A stretch of 64,000 bases of DNA from an uncultured Collinsella sp. GTDB lineage: Bacteria; Actinomycetota; Coriobacteriia; Coriobacteriales; Coriobacteriaceae. The notes below the pieces were generated by a model. The model did no database searches. It worked only from the letters and a program-made list of their open reading frames with translations, and was not told the origin of the DNA. Positions within the stretch are counted from its first letter, which is position 1, and each line of letters starts with the position of its first letter. The stretch is taken from NCBI GenBank assembly GCA_958418185.1, contig CATZEP010000002.1:13217-77216 (forward strand). Direction: 5' to 3'. Position numbers and translations under genes: made by a program. Below, in pieces: positions 43,222 to 51,768 of this stretch.

Positions 43222-43623
43222 GGCGCGAAGATAGCACGCGCGTCGCCGGCCGATGGCGGTCCTGCTAAGTTTTCGGCAAACGATCGGCGGTTTTTTGCCG
43301 CGGCGCGTCCAAAGCGCTCATTCGTCGACGTCTAGCTGCAAATCCGTCAAGCTTTTGGCAAGGTTGCCGCCCAACTGACCAAAAGCTGACCAAGCACTTG
43401 CCCATTTGCTTGACGGCACGCCCCCGCCAAAACTCCCCGCGACTTCTTGGACGGTCGAAACATCCATCCAGCGACCGCGCGCCACGCCGCAATCGCCTCG
43501 TTAAGACAGCAGACGCCACCGGCCGTCAGCTCAAACACCGCCGGCCCCAGTCGTGCGCATCGAGCACCCAGCGCTGGGGTATCCTTGGAGAACATGCACC
43601 GCAAGCCACCCAAAGGAGCCGCC
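43222..43623. other. Intergenic region with palindromic motif copy 2
   Basis: This 402-bp gap between divergent genes holds the repeated hairpin motif: CGTCAAGCTTTTGGCAAGGTT (43345-43365) pairs through AGCTTTTGG with CCAAAAGCT in GACCAAAAGCTGACC (43377-43391). GGCGGTTTTTTGCCGC (about 43286-43301) forms a small hairpin. No gene is supported. Confidence 0.45.
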
Positions 43624-44322
43624 ATGCGCACCGAGCTCGATGTTCCCTTTTCGCACAAAGACGAGGCCAAGGCCCTGGGCGCCAAGTGGGACCGGGCCAA
43701 GAAGATCTGGTACGTGCCCGATGGCGTCAACCCTGAGCCCTTTGCCGCGTGGCTGCCCGGCGTGGATCGCTCCGACCCCAGCGCGCCCTACATCTACCTG
43801 ATACTGGGCAAGCGCGAATGTTGGAAGTGCCACGAGCAGACAACGGTTGCGGCCTTTGGCATTCCGTATTTGGCGACCGAGGACTCGGGCAGCATGACTG
43901 TGCTCAGTGCTGCGCCCGCCATGGACGACGCGGGCCACATCGCGATCGACACCGCCCGCGCCAACGCCATAGCCATCGTCCCCGCGCTGGGCTGCGTGCC
44001 GGCCGAGATCCGCGACTACCTGCGCGAGCGCTGCGGCTACAAGCCCGTAACGTCGCGCACCACCAAGACCGTATCGCTCGCCAGCACCTGCACCGGCTGC
44101 GGCGCGCTGCAAGGCAGCCATTACCTGTTCGAGGAGCCCACGTCGCCGTTTGCGCTCACGGCCATCAACAAGCTGCCCGCGCTGGAGTTCGTGCGCGTGG
44201 AAGTCGCCGGCGTCTATGGCATCCCCGCCAGCCAAGGCGACTTTGACCAGGCGCTCTTCACCTGGGCACGCGATCACCACACCCAGTTCCATAAGACCCT
44301 GTTCGAGGGGATCTACCTGTAG
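43624..44322 (+). CDS. DUF5710 domain protein with zinc-ribbon-like Cys pairs
   Basis: 232 residues from ATG 43624 behind AAAGGAGCCGCC. The N-terminus (LDVPFSHKDEAKALGAKWDR, then KIWYVPDG) is the DUF5710 domain, found at ends of plasmid primases and DNA-processing proteins. Two Cys pairs follow, CWKCHEQT near residue 65 and CTGCGALQG near 158, possibly one zinc site. The central part has repeated IAID/IAIVP strands. No partner genes are evident. Function unknown. Confidence 0.7.
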   Translation: MRTELDVPFSHKDEAKALGAKWDRAKKIWYVPDGVNPEPFAAWLPGVDRSDPSAPYIYLILGKRECWKCHEQTTVAAFGIPYLATEDSGSMTVLSAAPAMDDAGHIAIDTARANAIAIVPALGCVPAEIRDYLRERCGYKPVTSRTTKTVSLASTCTGCGALQGSHYLFEEPTSPFALTAINKLPALEFVRVEVAGVYGIPASQGDFDQALFTWARDHHTQFHKTLFEGIYL

Positions 44323-44426
44323 GGCAAAGCGCGTAAGTCGAGTATGCGCAGGTAGTTGAATTGTTGGTGTGACGCAGAAAATGTCGAATCACTGGGTTTG
44401 CCCGACTAGATATTCAGTCTTCGAAG

Positions 44427-44708
44427 CTATGACTCCGCATCGTCATAGGTAATAACGCATCCGCAGGTTGAGCATTGTTGAGGATAGATTGGAAGGCGCA
44501 GGCCTGTTCGAGCCCGTGGGCCAGCTGCTTGTTTGTCGCGGGTGTCGATGAAGCTGATGTCTAGGCATGGGAGGTCTGCGCCGCAGCGAGGGCAGGGCAG
44601 GCAGATTTGGCTGCAAGTGGCCTCAACGAGCGGGAACAGTCTCCGGTCCATTAACGCTCGCGGCAGGTTTCCGTACACGCCTCGTGCGATATCACTTCGC
44701 CATCCCAT
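44427..44708 (-). CDS. Small zinc-ribbon protein (93 aa)
   Basis: ATG 44708 is preceded by AAGGGGAGACC, a good ribosome binding site. Residues 39-48 (CPRCGADLPC) and 79-83 (CSTCGC) form paired CxxC knuckles of a zinc ribbon. The protein is too short for an enzyme. It lies 18 bp after the end of the frameshifted HNH frame and may share its transcript. I do not recognise the family. Confidence 0.6.
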   Translation of the reverse strand: MGWRSDIARGVYGNLPRALMDRRLFPLVEATCSQICLPCPRCGADLPCLDISFIDTRDKQAAGPRARTGLRLPIYPQQCSTCGCVITYDDAES

Positions 44709-44826
44709 GGTCTCCCCTTTTCCGTTTTAGCTGTTGAGGAGAGGATGGCAGGATCGTGCAGCTCCCGATGCGGCACGGCGCGATCCGATCAATCGACATG
44801 ATTGGGTTGCGACGGGCCGCATCTGA

Positions 44827-45908
44827 CTAATACGGGGCAACGGCTTCCGCCCGACGACGCGATTCCGAGAAATCGAACTCGGCGCGGTGGGCTTCGAGGA
44901 ATCGGGCATTGGGGCGCAGGCGATGCTCATCCGGCTCGCGCAATACCGACCCTGCAAACGCGGCATAGTCCGTATGCTGCAGAAGGACGACCCGCAAAGC
45001 TGATAATCGCCGCGCACCAACTCAAACGAAATCAGATGGGCATCGAACAGCGAATGCAGGTCGCGGCGCAGCAGAATCCCGTTGCTGACAACCTGCGACT
45101 TGGGACCCGAGTAGTTCTCGATATGCGCAGCTTCGAGCGCTTCGTTGACGTTGCAACCCGAGACGGCGCATCGACCGGTATAGGCGTCAAGGAGCTGATT
45201 GCGAAAACGCTGCTGGCCGATCCGCTCGCGACGCAGCGCATAACGGACCTTTTCATCATCGCTCGCCGGAGCGCCGGAGAACTCTGCTGCGACCGGAGCG
45301 CCCTTCATGTAGCTCATATCGGGGAAGAAACGAGCGTCGGGTCCGCCCTTACGGACGGGGCCGTGCAGCACAAACCACCTGTTCTCCGGCTCGTAGCGCT
45401 CGATGAATGCGAGGCCCAGCACCTTGTAGCCCGCGCTCGTTGCAAAGAACACTCCAACGGGAACCCCGCATTCCATGCAGTTGATCATCTTTTGGTTGTA
45501 GTCCTGGTCGCGCCAGTTTTCGACTGAAGCACTTTGCGACGAGTACTTGAGCACCCACGTGCCATCCTCGAGATAGAGCGGCGGAACATCGGGGTAAGCG
45601 CCACGCTTGGAATTGTGCACGGAGAGCGCAAAGGTCTTCTCGCGCGGATGTTTCACGCGCCCGCGACCAGGCCAAAAGATGCCCGAATCGCGCGACACCG
45701 GAAAGAGCTCGGAATCAATCGTCAGACGAAAAGGATATTGAGGGCTGTCAGCATTCGTGCGATGCGGGAGCTTGTCCCACAGGCCGCCACGCTGCTCCTC
45801 GCGCAAGAACCACTCCCAAGCCTGGACATATTCGGACGGCACAAAGCTGCAAGCGCGGTCAAAACTCGGCCGAGCAATCAGCGGAACACTAGAAGCGATG
45901 CCGTCCAT
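44827..45908 (-). pseudogene. HNH endonuclease (HNH_2 type), C-terminus frameshifted
   Basis: ATG 45908 follows CCTGGAGGTTCC. The protein has an N-terminal domain of about 270 residues (FVPSEYVQAWEWFL, SGIFWPGRGRV) and an HNH_2 module: RRERIGQQRFRNQLLDAYTG, RCAVSGCNVNEALEAAHIE, GILLRRDLHSLFDAHLISF. After GDYQL the frame goes on to 44727 with an unusual Ser/Arg-rich tail, but the -1 frame from about 44998 reads LRVVLLQHTDYAAFAGSVLR, then EPDEHRLRPNARFLEAHRAE, and stops at TAG 44829-44827, which is the expected family C-terminus. So a one-base deletion (or sequencing error) near 44994-45001 breaks the gene after the catalytic site. Confidence 0.7.
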
Positions 45909-45968
45909 AAGGAACCTCCAGGAGGAACAGTTTCTCACATTATCGCCGATGCAGTGATACCGCCAAAC

Positions 45969-46002
45969 GAAAAAGGGCCCACTTCCTTCGAAGTGGACCC
46001 TT
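45969..46002 (-). terminator. Intrinsic terminator after the TasA-like gene at 46033
   Basis: On the minus strand AGGGTCCACTTC pairs with GAAGTGGGCCCT (loop GAAG), followed by TTTTTCG; 30 bp past the stop. Confidence 0.85.
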
Positions 46003-46032
46003 GGGCTAGCTGTATTTAGGCAAACGTTGACA

Positions 46033-46992
46033 TTACGGCGTCGCGACACCGGCGAGTTTGACACTGACGTTATAAGTCGTCGGGCTGTTCTCGATGGACT
46101 TACCGTTAACGCAATCCGCGTCGGTACCTTCCATCCAAATATAGACACGCACTGCAACGCCGTTGTAGCCAACGCCCCTAGCAATCGGTTCGGTACCTGT
46201 AGCAACCGAATAATCGTCGCTGTCACCCTTAGTAGCAACCCATCCGTCCGTGCCGCCTTTAAAGATATGGGGATAGGTTGCTTTCGCGAGCGTCGGAGTG
46301 CCGTTCTTGTTTTGGATGCTCGTCCAGCCATCAATAGCGCCTGCATCGTTACCCTTGCCCGTCTCATCGCGCATGGCATATACAACGCGCAGTTTTTCTT
46401 CGCCGACACACGACTTGCCGTCAGACCCAATCTCCTGCGTGGTAATCGCAACGCGCAGAGAACCAACCATGGTCTCCGACGCCTCGCCACCCACGGGCTC
46501 AATCGTTACGGGCTCACCATCAGACGCGTCAAGGTAAACGTCAGCCGTGCCAGTATCGGTAATGGTGTAGACGATATATTCGCTTCGAATGAAGGCGTTG
46601 TACTTCTTACCGGCAACCTCATACTCACCGGGCAAAGCGTTGGCAGCGGTTGAGAAATTGGGGGTTGAATAGTCGGTTACCAGGCCCTGGTTGTTCCAGC
46701 CATTGCAAACGTACCAGTTTTTAAGGTCGTCAGTCGAAGACGGACTGAGCGTGGCACCCGTGGTCTGAGCCTCGAGCGATTTTTGCTCGCCACCATGCTG
46801 GGCACCGTTCTTGAGCTCGTCGATCTGAAGGATGAAGCCATTGGTCGTAGCGCTAATGGTCGACGTGGTCGCGGAGACCTTTGTGTTCGCAACGTACCAC
46901 GCATAGGTCGCTGCCGACAGAGCAAATGCAGAGAGGACCACGCTAACGGCGGCCGCAACAAGTTGTGTTTTAAGGCTCTTAGACGATTGCAC
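46033..46992 (-). CDS. Secreted SipW-type substrate (TasA-like)
   Basis: 319 residues; the start is GTG 46992, six bases after AAAGGAGGATCAC. The signal helix ends LSAATYAWYVAN (near residue 30), followed by TTNGFILQIDEL. The C-terminal signature VYIWMEGTDADCVN is near residue 284. It is the second gene of a two-gene unit with 47069-47875, separated by a strong hairpin, and is 4.7 kb from the main operon, so it must use SipW peptidases encoded elsewhere, possibly those at 32265 and 37005. Confidence 0.75.
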   Translation of the reverse strand: MQSSKSLKTQLVAAAVSVVLSAFALSAATYAWYVANTKVSATTSTISATTNGFILQIDELKNGAQHGGEQKSLEAQTTGATLSPSSTDDLKNWYVCNGWNNQGLVTDYSTPNFSTAANALPGEYEVAGKKYNAFIRSEYIVYTITDTGTADVYLDASDGEPVTIEPVGGEASETMVGSLRVAITTQEIGSDGKSCVGEEKLRVVYAMRDETGKGNDAGAIDGWTSIQNKNGTPTLAKATYPHIFKGGTDGWVATKGDSDDYSVATGTEPIARGVGYNGVAVRVYIWMEGTDADCVNGKSIENSPTTYNVSVKLAGVATP

Positions 46993-47017
46993 GTGATCCT
47001 CCTTTCAAAAACAGAAT

Positions 47018-47045
47018 GGGCGCCCGGCGCATAAGCCGGGCGCCC
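47018..47045 (-). terminator. Intercistronic hairpin, partial terminator or processing site
   Basis: GGGCGCCCGGC (47018-47028) pairs perfectly with GCCGGGCGCCC (47035-47045). On the minus strand it is followed by ATTCTGTTTTTG, so the T-run begins seven bases late. It lies between two secreted-protein genes and may set their relative levels. Confidence 0.55.
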
Positions 47046-47068
47046 GTTAAAACGCGATAAGGTTGACG

Positions 47069-47875
47069 CTAAACGGCATTGTTAGAAGCGCCTTCACCGC
47101 CCTGAGTGTTAACCGGAGTCGCAGTGAAGCTCAACTCGACATTGCAGTTCTTAAGGTTTGCAATATTAGTCGTCTTAACGTTCTCCTGCGATCCATCATA
47201 AAAGACATACGCATTAATTTCTTTAGACGAACCAGCGTCAATGTTTGCCGACAGAACACCATCCGTGGCCGTGCACACAATGGCATTGTTGTCCGCATAC
47301 TTATCGAGTACGGAGCCGTCAGTGCTCGCCTTATAAACTGCCCATTTGTCACCGCAAACGAGCAAAACGGAAATAGCATGCTTGAGTCCATTGTCCTCTG
47401 CGCCGGTTTTTACGACAACCTTGGACACCGTTAGATTATGGAACGAGCCTGCCTTAGCATCATAAGTACCGATGTGGAACGTCTCACCAATGGCAAATTT
47501 GTCAGTAACGGCCTTTGCAGCGTTACCGACGGTGTAACGAGAATTGGTCAGCTCCGCAGCATCATCAGCGGCCGCGGCGTATGCAGATTCAAAAACGGGC
47601 GTAGCATCTGTCGCATTTTTAACAACCTGGGCAGGATAAAGCTCAGTATTGGCTTGGTCAGTGAACTGAACACTTGTACCGGATTTCTCTCCGATTGCAG
47701 TCTTGTCAATCTGCAGGAATGGAGCGTTCGACTGGGCGGAGATCGTAGCGGTCTCTGCCTTAACCGTGTTGTTGCTCACAAACCATGCGAAGGTGGCGGA
47801 GCCGAGGGCTACGGCTGCCACGAGGACCATGGCGATGGCGGCGCCCATCTGCTTCTTTAGTGCCTTGGTATCCAT
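47069..47875 (-). CDS. Secreted SipW-type substrate (TasA-like), major subunit candidate
   Basis: 268 residues from ATG 47875 (GAAAGGGGTCCGT). The signal helix ends GSATFAWFVSNN (near residue 30), then APFLQIDK. The closing region has YVFYDGSQENVKTTN in place of the DPxC signature, so it is a divergent member. Composition (Ala, Thr, Val, Asn-rich, no Cys cluster) and its leading position suggest an abundant fibre subunit; that is inference. Confidence 0.7.
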   Translation of the reverse strand: MDTKALKKQMGAAIAMVLVAAVALGSATFAWFVSNNTVKAETATISAQSNAPFLQIDKTAIGEKSGTSVQFTDQANTELYPAQVVKNATDATPVFESAYAAAADDAAELTNSRYTVGNAAKAVTDKFAIGETFHIGTYDAKAGSFHNLTVSKVVVKTGAEDNGLKHAISVLLVCGDKWAVYKASTDGSVLDKYADNNAIVCTATDGVLSANIDAGSSKEINAYVFYDGSQENVKTTNIANLKNCNVELSFTATPVNTQGGEGASNNAV

Positions 47876-48271
47876 ACGGACCCCTTTCTTTCCCCATTCA
47901 TCCCAGATGACCCTCGAGAAGCCCGGAAGGGGAGCCCGCGCTTTCGTGTTGGATGTTGCTTGCCCATCCTTTAGACATGGAGTTGAGAATACCATAATTC
48001 TTACGATTTCCTTATGAGTTTTCGAGAGCTTACATTCCGGCAGATTTATGGGTCTACCTTGAGTTATATGTGGTGCTATGTGAATATCGTTCACCTTATT
48101 TGATCTCTCTCCCGCAAAGCCGTAAGTCCCTCTTAAGCCTTGCGACCGCAGTGCCACGCCATCGCATACATTCACCCTCCGCCGAGCTCCGCCCTAGCCC
48201 TTCCCCACTGCTATATTGGTGTGGCACGTGTCATTTTTGCCTGCTAAACGGGCTATTTGTTGGGAGGGCCC
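47876..48271. other. Divergent intergenic region
   Basis: This 396-bp gap has no gene. On the minus strand an extended -10 (TGGTATTCT, 47986-47994) could serve the secreted-protein pair. On the plus strand TATATT near 48212 could serve the gene at 48272. Confidence 0.35.
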
Positions 48272-48784
48272 ATGCCTGCCGCCAATCAACCCAAGGGAAG
48301 CGTCTCCGCCGGATCGATCAAGCCGGTGACGCGCAAGGCCGTTCGCTGCCAGCGCGAAGTCGCCTGGCTGGTCACGCAGGCGGCCGGTAAGCTCGTCGCC
48401 ACCACCGACGACGTCAACGCGCCCACGCCCAGCTTTGTACTGGCGGCGGCATTGTCGTACACCCGCAAGCAGGAGCAGGTCGCTCAGGACCGTTGCACCG
48501 CGATCGACTACAAGGCCGTCATGGGCCCCGACCTCGCGAACTTCTGTGCGGCTGCGGGGCTGCCCGCAGCACCCAACGCGCTTTCGGACGCGGGCTACAT
48601 GTTCACGCTCTCGGGCGCGGACCTCATCCGCGACCTCTACGCCTATTGCGGCGACCTGGGCGAACGCGTGGGAGACGCGGCGCAGGTCAAACCTGGCTAT
48701 GCGATCAAGCTCGCGCTGCGGTTGTTCTTGCTGGACGACGCCGCTGGCGACGTCACCCCCTCCAAAGACAACGCCTCCGCATAA
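48272..48784 (+). CDS. Hypothetical protein, 170 aa
   Basis: ATG 48272 follows GGGAGGGCCC; a TTG at 48257 is in frame but precedes that site. No membrane helix or signal peptide. It is Ala-rich and helical (SFVLAAALSYTRKQEQVAQD, GADLIRDLYAYCGDLGERVG), likely cytoplasmic. I recognise no family. It converges on the PilZ/anchor operon with a shared terminator. Confidence 0.6.
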   Translation: MPAANQPKGSVSAGSIKPVTRKAVRCQREVAWLVTQAAGKLVATTDDVNAPTPSFVLAAALSYTRKQEQVAQDRCTAIDYKAVMGPDLANFCAAAGLPAAPNALSDAGYMFTLSGADLIRDLYAYCGDLGERVGDAAQVKPGYAIKLALRLFLLDDAAGDVTPSKDNASA

Positions 48785-48787
48785 CAA

Positions 48788-48825
48788 AAGCGCCGGGCCG
48801 GGAAATCAATCCCGGCCCGGCGCTT
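48788..48825. terminator. Bidirectional terminator
   Basis: A 15-bp perfect stem AAGCGCCGGGCCGGG/CCCGGCCCGGCGCTT with an 8-nt loop lies between convergent genes. The minus-strand side continues into TTTTG; the plus side into GTTCGTT, so it works best for the minus-strand operon. Confidence 0.8.
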
Positions 48826-48832
48826 GTTCGTT

Positions 48833-49972
48833 CTACTTGTCCCCGTCCCCTGCGGGCGAGTTCTTTTGGTTGCGACGGTTACTCCAGGTCACGTTGTGTT
48901 CCTTGTAGTAATCGGGCGCCTCGTTGCCGCTCGCGCTAATGGGGTCGTTGCCGGTCAGGGTGTCGGCAATATCCTGCACGAACTTAACGAACAGGCTCGA
49001 ATCGTCGGTCTCGGACGAATCAAAATCGAAACCGAACTCCACCGCGCCGCCGATGATCTTGTCCACGCACTCCGGATCGTCGCCGTCCAGCCAAATGACC
49101 ACGGTGTATTTGTCCACATCGCCCACGCGGAAGTTCGCGTGGCTGATGGTCGTCACCACGTCCTTGGACGCAAACGGCTCGGTGTTGGGCTCGGGGTTGC
49201 CATCGGCCGCAGCCGCCGCATAGGTGGTGGGCTCACCGTTGCGATACACCCTCACGCGCGCCGCCTTCTCCACGCCCTTGCTGGCGCTGACCACCTTGAG
49301 CTTGGCGCTGTAGCCCAGATCGGTCTTGCCGGCGTTGCGGATATAGAAGGTGTACGCCACGTAGTTCTTGCCGTTGTGGCTGCCGTCGATATCGTCCAGA
49401 TTGTCGGGCAGGTCCTCGGCGGCGATATTGGTGCCGTTGTCCAAGGCGTCGGCGGCCAGGCGCGCAGTGGCGTTGTTAAAGTCGCCGTTGTCGGCAATGG
49501 CCACGCCGCGGCGGAACAGCTCCAGGCGGTTGAGGTTGATGGTGAAGTTACCCATGTTTTCCTGCATAAACGACAGGGCGAACAGCACGCCAAAGGCAAG
49601 CGCCAGCACCACGAGGGCCTTTTGCAGCTTGTCCATGCGCAGCAGCGCCGCGCCGATGCGCTCCATGCGGCGCTTGGGCATATACATGGACACGACCGCG
49701 TCGGGGTCGATGTCGTCGAGGTCCTGGTCGGCCAGCGCCTGCTCCAACTCCTCGATGCGCACCACACCGCGGAGGTTGCGCTTGGGCTTGGGCTTACGCT
49801 TGGACTTGCCGAAGCGCTTGCGGGAGGCGGGAGCCTGCTCGGGTGCGGAATCCTCGCCGGGCGCGTCCTCGGCATTGGCGCCGGGCGTGTCCTGCGACGT
49901 GTCCTCGGTCTGGCCCTCGGTCAAATCCTCGGCAGGTTGATCTTTGTTGTCGTTGCGCTTGAACAGTGCCAT
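48833..49972 (-). CDS. Membrane-anchored TasA-like signature protein
   Basis: 379 residues from ATG 49972, 5 bp after the PilZ gene stop. Residues 1-115 are a charged cytoplasmic region (NDNKDQPAEDLTEGQ, KSKRKPKPKRN), then one helix (ALVVLALAFGVLFALSF, about 118-134) and an external domain. It lacks the AT[FY]AW signal motif, so it probably stays anchored. Near residue 292 it carries IWLDGDDPECVDKI, the signature of the secreted proteins. It is cotranscribed with a c-di-GMP receptor gene. Possible role: anchor or nucleator of the surface structure (inference). Confidence 0.65.
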   Translation of the reverse strand: MALFKRNDNKDQPAEDLTEGQTEDTSQDTPGANAEDAPGEDSAPEQAPASRKRFGKSKRKPKPKRNLRGVVRIEELEQALADQDLDDIDPDAVVSMYMPKRRMERIGAALLRMDKLQKALVVLALAFGVLFALSFMQENMGNFTINLNRLELFRRGVAIADNGDFNNATARLAADALDNGTNIAAEDLPDNLDDIDGSHNGKNYVAYTFYIRNAGKTDLGYSAKLKVVSASKGVEKAARVRVYRNGEPTTYAAAAADGNPEPNTEPFASKDVVTTISHANFRVGDVDKYTVVIWLDGDDPECVDKIIGGAVEFGFDFDSSETDDSSLFVKFVQDIADTLTGNDPISASGNEAPDYYKEHNVTWSNRRNQKNSPAGDGDK

Positions 49973-49977
49973 GGCGA

Positions 49978-50643
49978 TCAGAGCTTATATTTGGCGCGGA
50001 TGTAGCCGACGTATTCTTTGACGAGCTCGCGCTCCATGTCGTCGGCGTAGCGGAACTGCAGACCGCAGACGTTGCGGTACAGGCTACCCTTGGGCGCGCG
50101 GCGCACCCAGCACACGATGCCCAGCTGCTCGGGCAGCTCGTGGCGCTCGCCCTGCAGGCGAATCGTGGGCATTTGTACGGTCAGGGCCTCGCCCACGTCG
50201 GGGTAATCGTTGAGGTAGATAGCCAGACCGCCGGCCGAGACGTCGATGGTCATGGCGTCCTCGGGCTCGGGGGTCGGCGCGTTGTCGCGCTGGTAGGTCA
50301 AGCGCATGGCGACCTTAAAACGCTCGTCGCGGCGCTTGACAAAGCTGCGCTGCTCGGCGACTTTGCGCATTTTCCAGTAGGTGCGGATGCCCTTTTTCTC
50401 GACTGCCTCGGGATAGCCGGCCAGCACGAACGTTTCCTCGCCCACTTTGTATTGCAGCAGGAGCTTTTGGTTTTCGTCCATGAGCAGCGGCTTGCCGGCG
50501 AGCATGGGCGCGCTCATAAGGAAGTACGCCTCGTCCAGGTCCTCTTTGTACGTGGCGAGCATGTTGAAGTCGGTTTTTTGGCCCATGGGCACGTCGAATG
50601 CCCCCTGAAGCTTAGTCCCCGGCGTTATCTGTTGCTCTGCCAT
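49978..50643 (-). CDS. PilZ domain c-di-GMP receptor protein
   Basis: 221 residues from ATG 50643 (GGGGGAGAATAC). The N-terminal part resembles YcgR-like flagellar-brake domains (KLLLQYKVGEETFVLAGYP). The PilZ domain holds the c-di-GMP ligands: RRDER at 104-108 (RxxxR) and DVSAGG at 134-139 (DxSxxG). No membrane segment. As first gene of a two-gene unit with the anchored TasA-like protein, it could couple c-di-GMP to surface-structure output. Confidence 0.85.
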   Translation of the reverse strand: MAEQQITPGTKLQGAFDVPMGQKTDFNMLATYKEDLDEAYFLMSAPMLAGKPLLMDENQKLLLQYKVGEETFVLAGYPEAVEKKGIRTYWKMRKVAEQRSFVKRRDERFKVAMRLTYQRDNAPTPEPEDAMTIDVSAGGLAIYLNDYPDVGEALTVQMPTIRLQGERHELPEQLGIVCWVRRAPKGSLYRNVCGLQFRYADDMERELVKEYVGYIRAKYKL

Positions 50644-50840
50644 GTATTCTCCCCCAGTCGCGGGCGCCGATATCATCGTCGTGCGCGATGCACATTGGGC
50701 TATTGTAACTGCTTTGCCGCAGGTTTCGATGTGCGGTGCGTGAAATGGCGGGATGCGAGGGCGAGGGTGAACGCTCTTCGACTCGGCAGCGGGCACCACA
50801 CGAGCGTGGATTTTTGGACAGTCAGAAAATCCCTCGAACA

Positions 50841-50874
50841 AAAACGGGGCCGGCCTTACGCCGAGCCCCGTTTT
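50841..50874. terminator. Terminator of the fructosamine PTS operon
   Basis: AAAACGGGGC/GCCCCGTTTT with a 14-nt loop; on the minus strand it ends in TTTTTG, 46 bp past the EIID stop. It is symmetrical and may also act on the plus strand. Confidence 0.8.
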
Positions 50875-50919
50875 CAAACGGTCAGTTAGTTATCCAACGC
50901 GCGAGCATAGCAGTCAACA

Positions 50920-51768
50920 TTACGCCGCCGCGAACACTCCCAAGCCCGTTCCGATGATGCAGATCGCGAAGATACCAATAATAATCCAAATGGTCTTGAC
51001 GCCCTTTTTATAGAGGGCAACACAAGCGAACGTTGCCAGCAAAGGCAGCAGACCGGGGAAGATCGAATCGAACAGATCCTGCAGGACAATCTCCGAACCA
51101 CCCACATCAAAGGTCAAAGCCGTGGACAGCGAGACCTGCGCCGCAATCATCGCGCCGATGACGGTCATTCCGAGGACACCGGCAGCATGCGTCATGCGAG
51201 ACATAAGGTTGTTCTCTTCGGACTGCTGCAGGAACTTGGTTCCCAGGTCGTATCCCAGATGGGCGGCGACGATACGCGTTGCAAGGTTAATCACGGAGTA
51301 GATGAGCGCGTACACGATGGGGCCGAGCGGGTTGCCCGTCGACGCGATGCCAATACCAATGCCGGCGGCGACCACGCGGAACGTACCCCAGTAGAACGAA
51401 TCGCCGATGCCGGAAAGCGGTCCCATGAGGCCGACCTTCATGGCGTTAATCGAGGACGTGTCAAAGTTCTTATCGGCAGCCGCCTGCTCTTCCATCGAAA
51501 CCGTTAGGCCGGCTACAAACGGAAGCACATGAGGCGTGATGTTAAAGAACTCGGTATGGCGATCGAGCGCCGCATAGTAATCGTCGTCGTTGGGATAGAT
51601 CTTTCGCAGGGGCTTCTGAATGGTGTACATGAAGCCCATTGCCATCATCTTGTCGTACGACTGCGAGCACTGGCTCGTAAACTGGCGAAGGAACATGCTC
51701 CGATACATATCGGGGCTCATAATCGCGTCCTTCTTGGCCTCTTTGAGGTCGGTGTTCTGGGTAGCCAT
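50920..51768 (-). CDS. PTS mannose/sorbose-family EIID component, set 2
   Basis: 282 residues from ATG 51768, overlapping the EIIC stop (TAATG). Typical EIID order: MFLRQFTSQCSQSYDKMMAM, HTEFFNITPHVLPFVAGL, MEEQ, SSINAMKVGLMGPLSGIGDS and hydrophobic C-terminal helices. With the adjacent EIIC it forms a complete membrane unit, but no EIIA or EIIB gene accompanies this pair; it may share those of set 1 (57348-58239). It is last in the operon. Confidence 0.9.
   Translation of the reverse strand: MATQNTDLKEAKKDAIMSPDMYRSMFLRQFTSQCSQSYDKMMAMGFMYTIQKPLRKIYPNDDDYYAALDRHTEFFNITPHVLPFVAGLTVSMEEQAAADKNFDTSSINAMKVGLMGPLSGIGDSFYWGTFRVVAAGIGIGIASTGNPLGPIVYALIYSVINLATRIVAAHLGYDLGTKFLQQSEENNLMSRMTHAAGVLGMTVIGAMIAAQVSLSTALTFDVGGSEIVLQDLFDSIFPGLLPLLATFACVALYKKGVKTIWIIIGIFAICIIGTGLGVFAAA

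Noticed and set aside
43265..43519. 84-codon minus-strand frame between the AbiEi-like and DUF5710 genes
   Set aside because: Arg-rich, low-complexity text overlapping the palindromic repeat and without a ribosome binding site.
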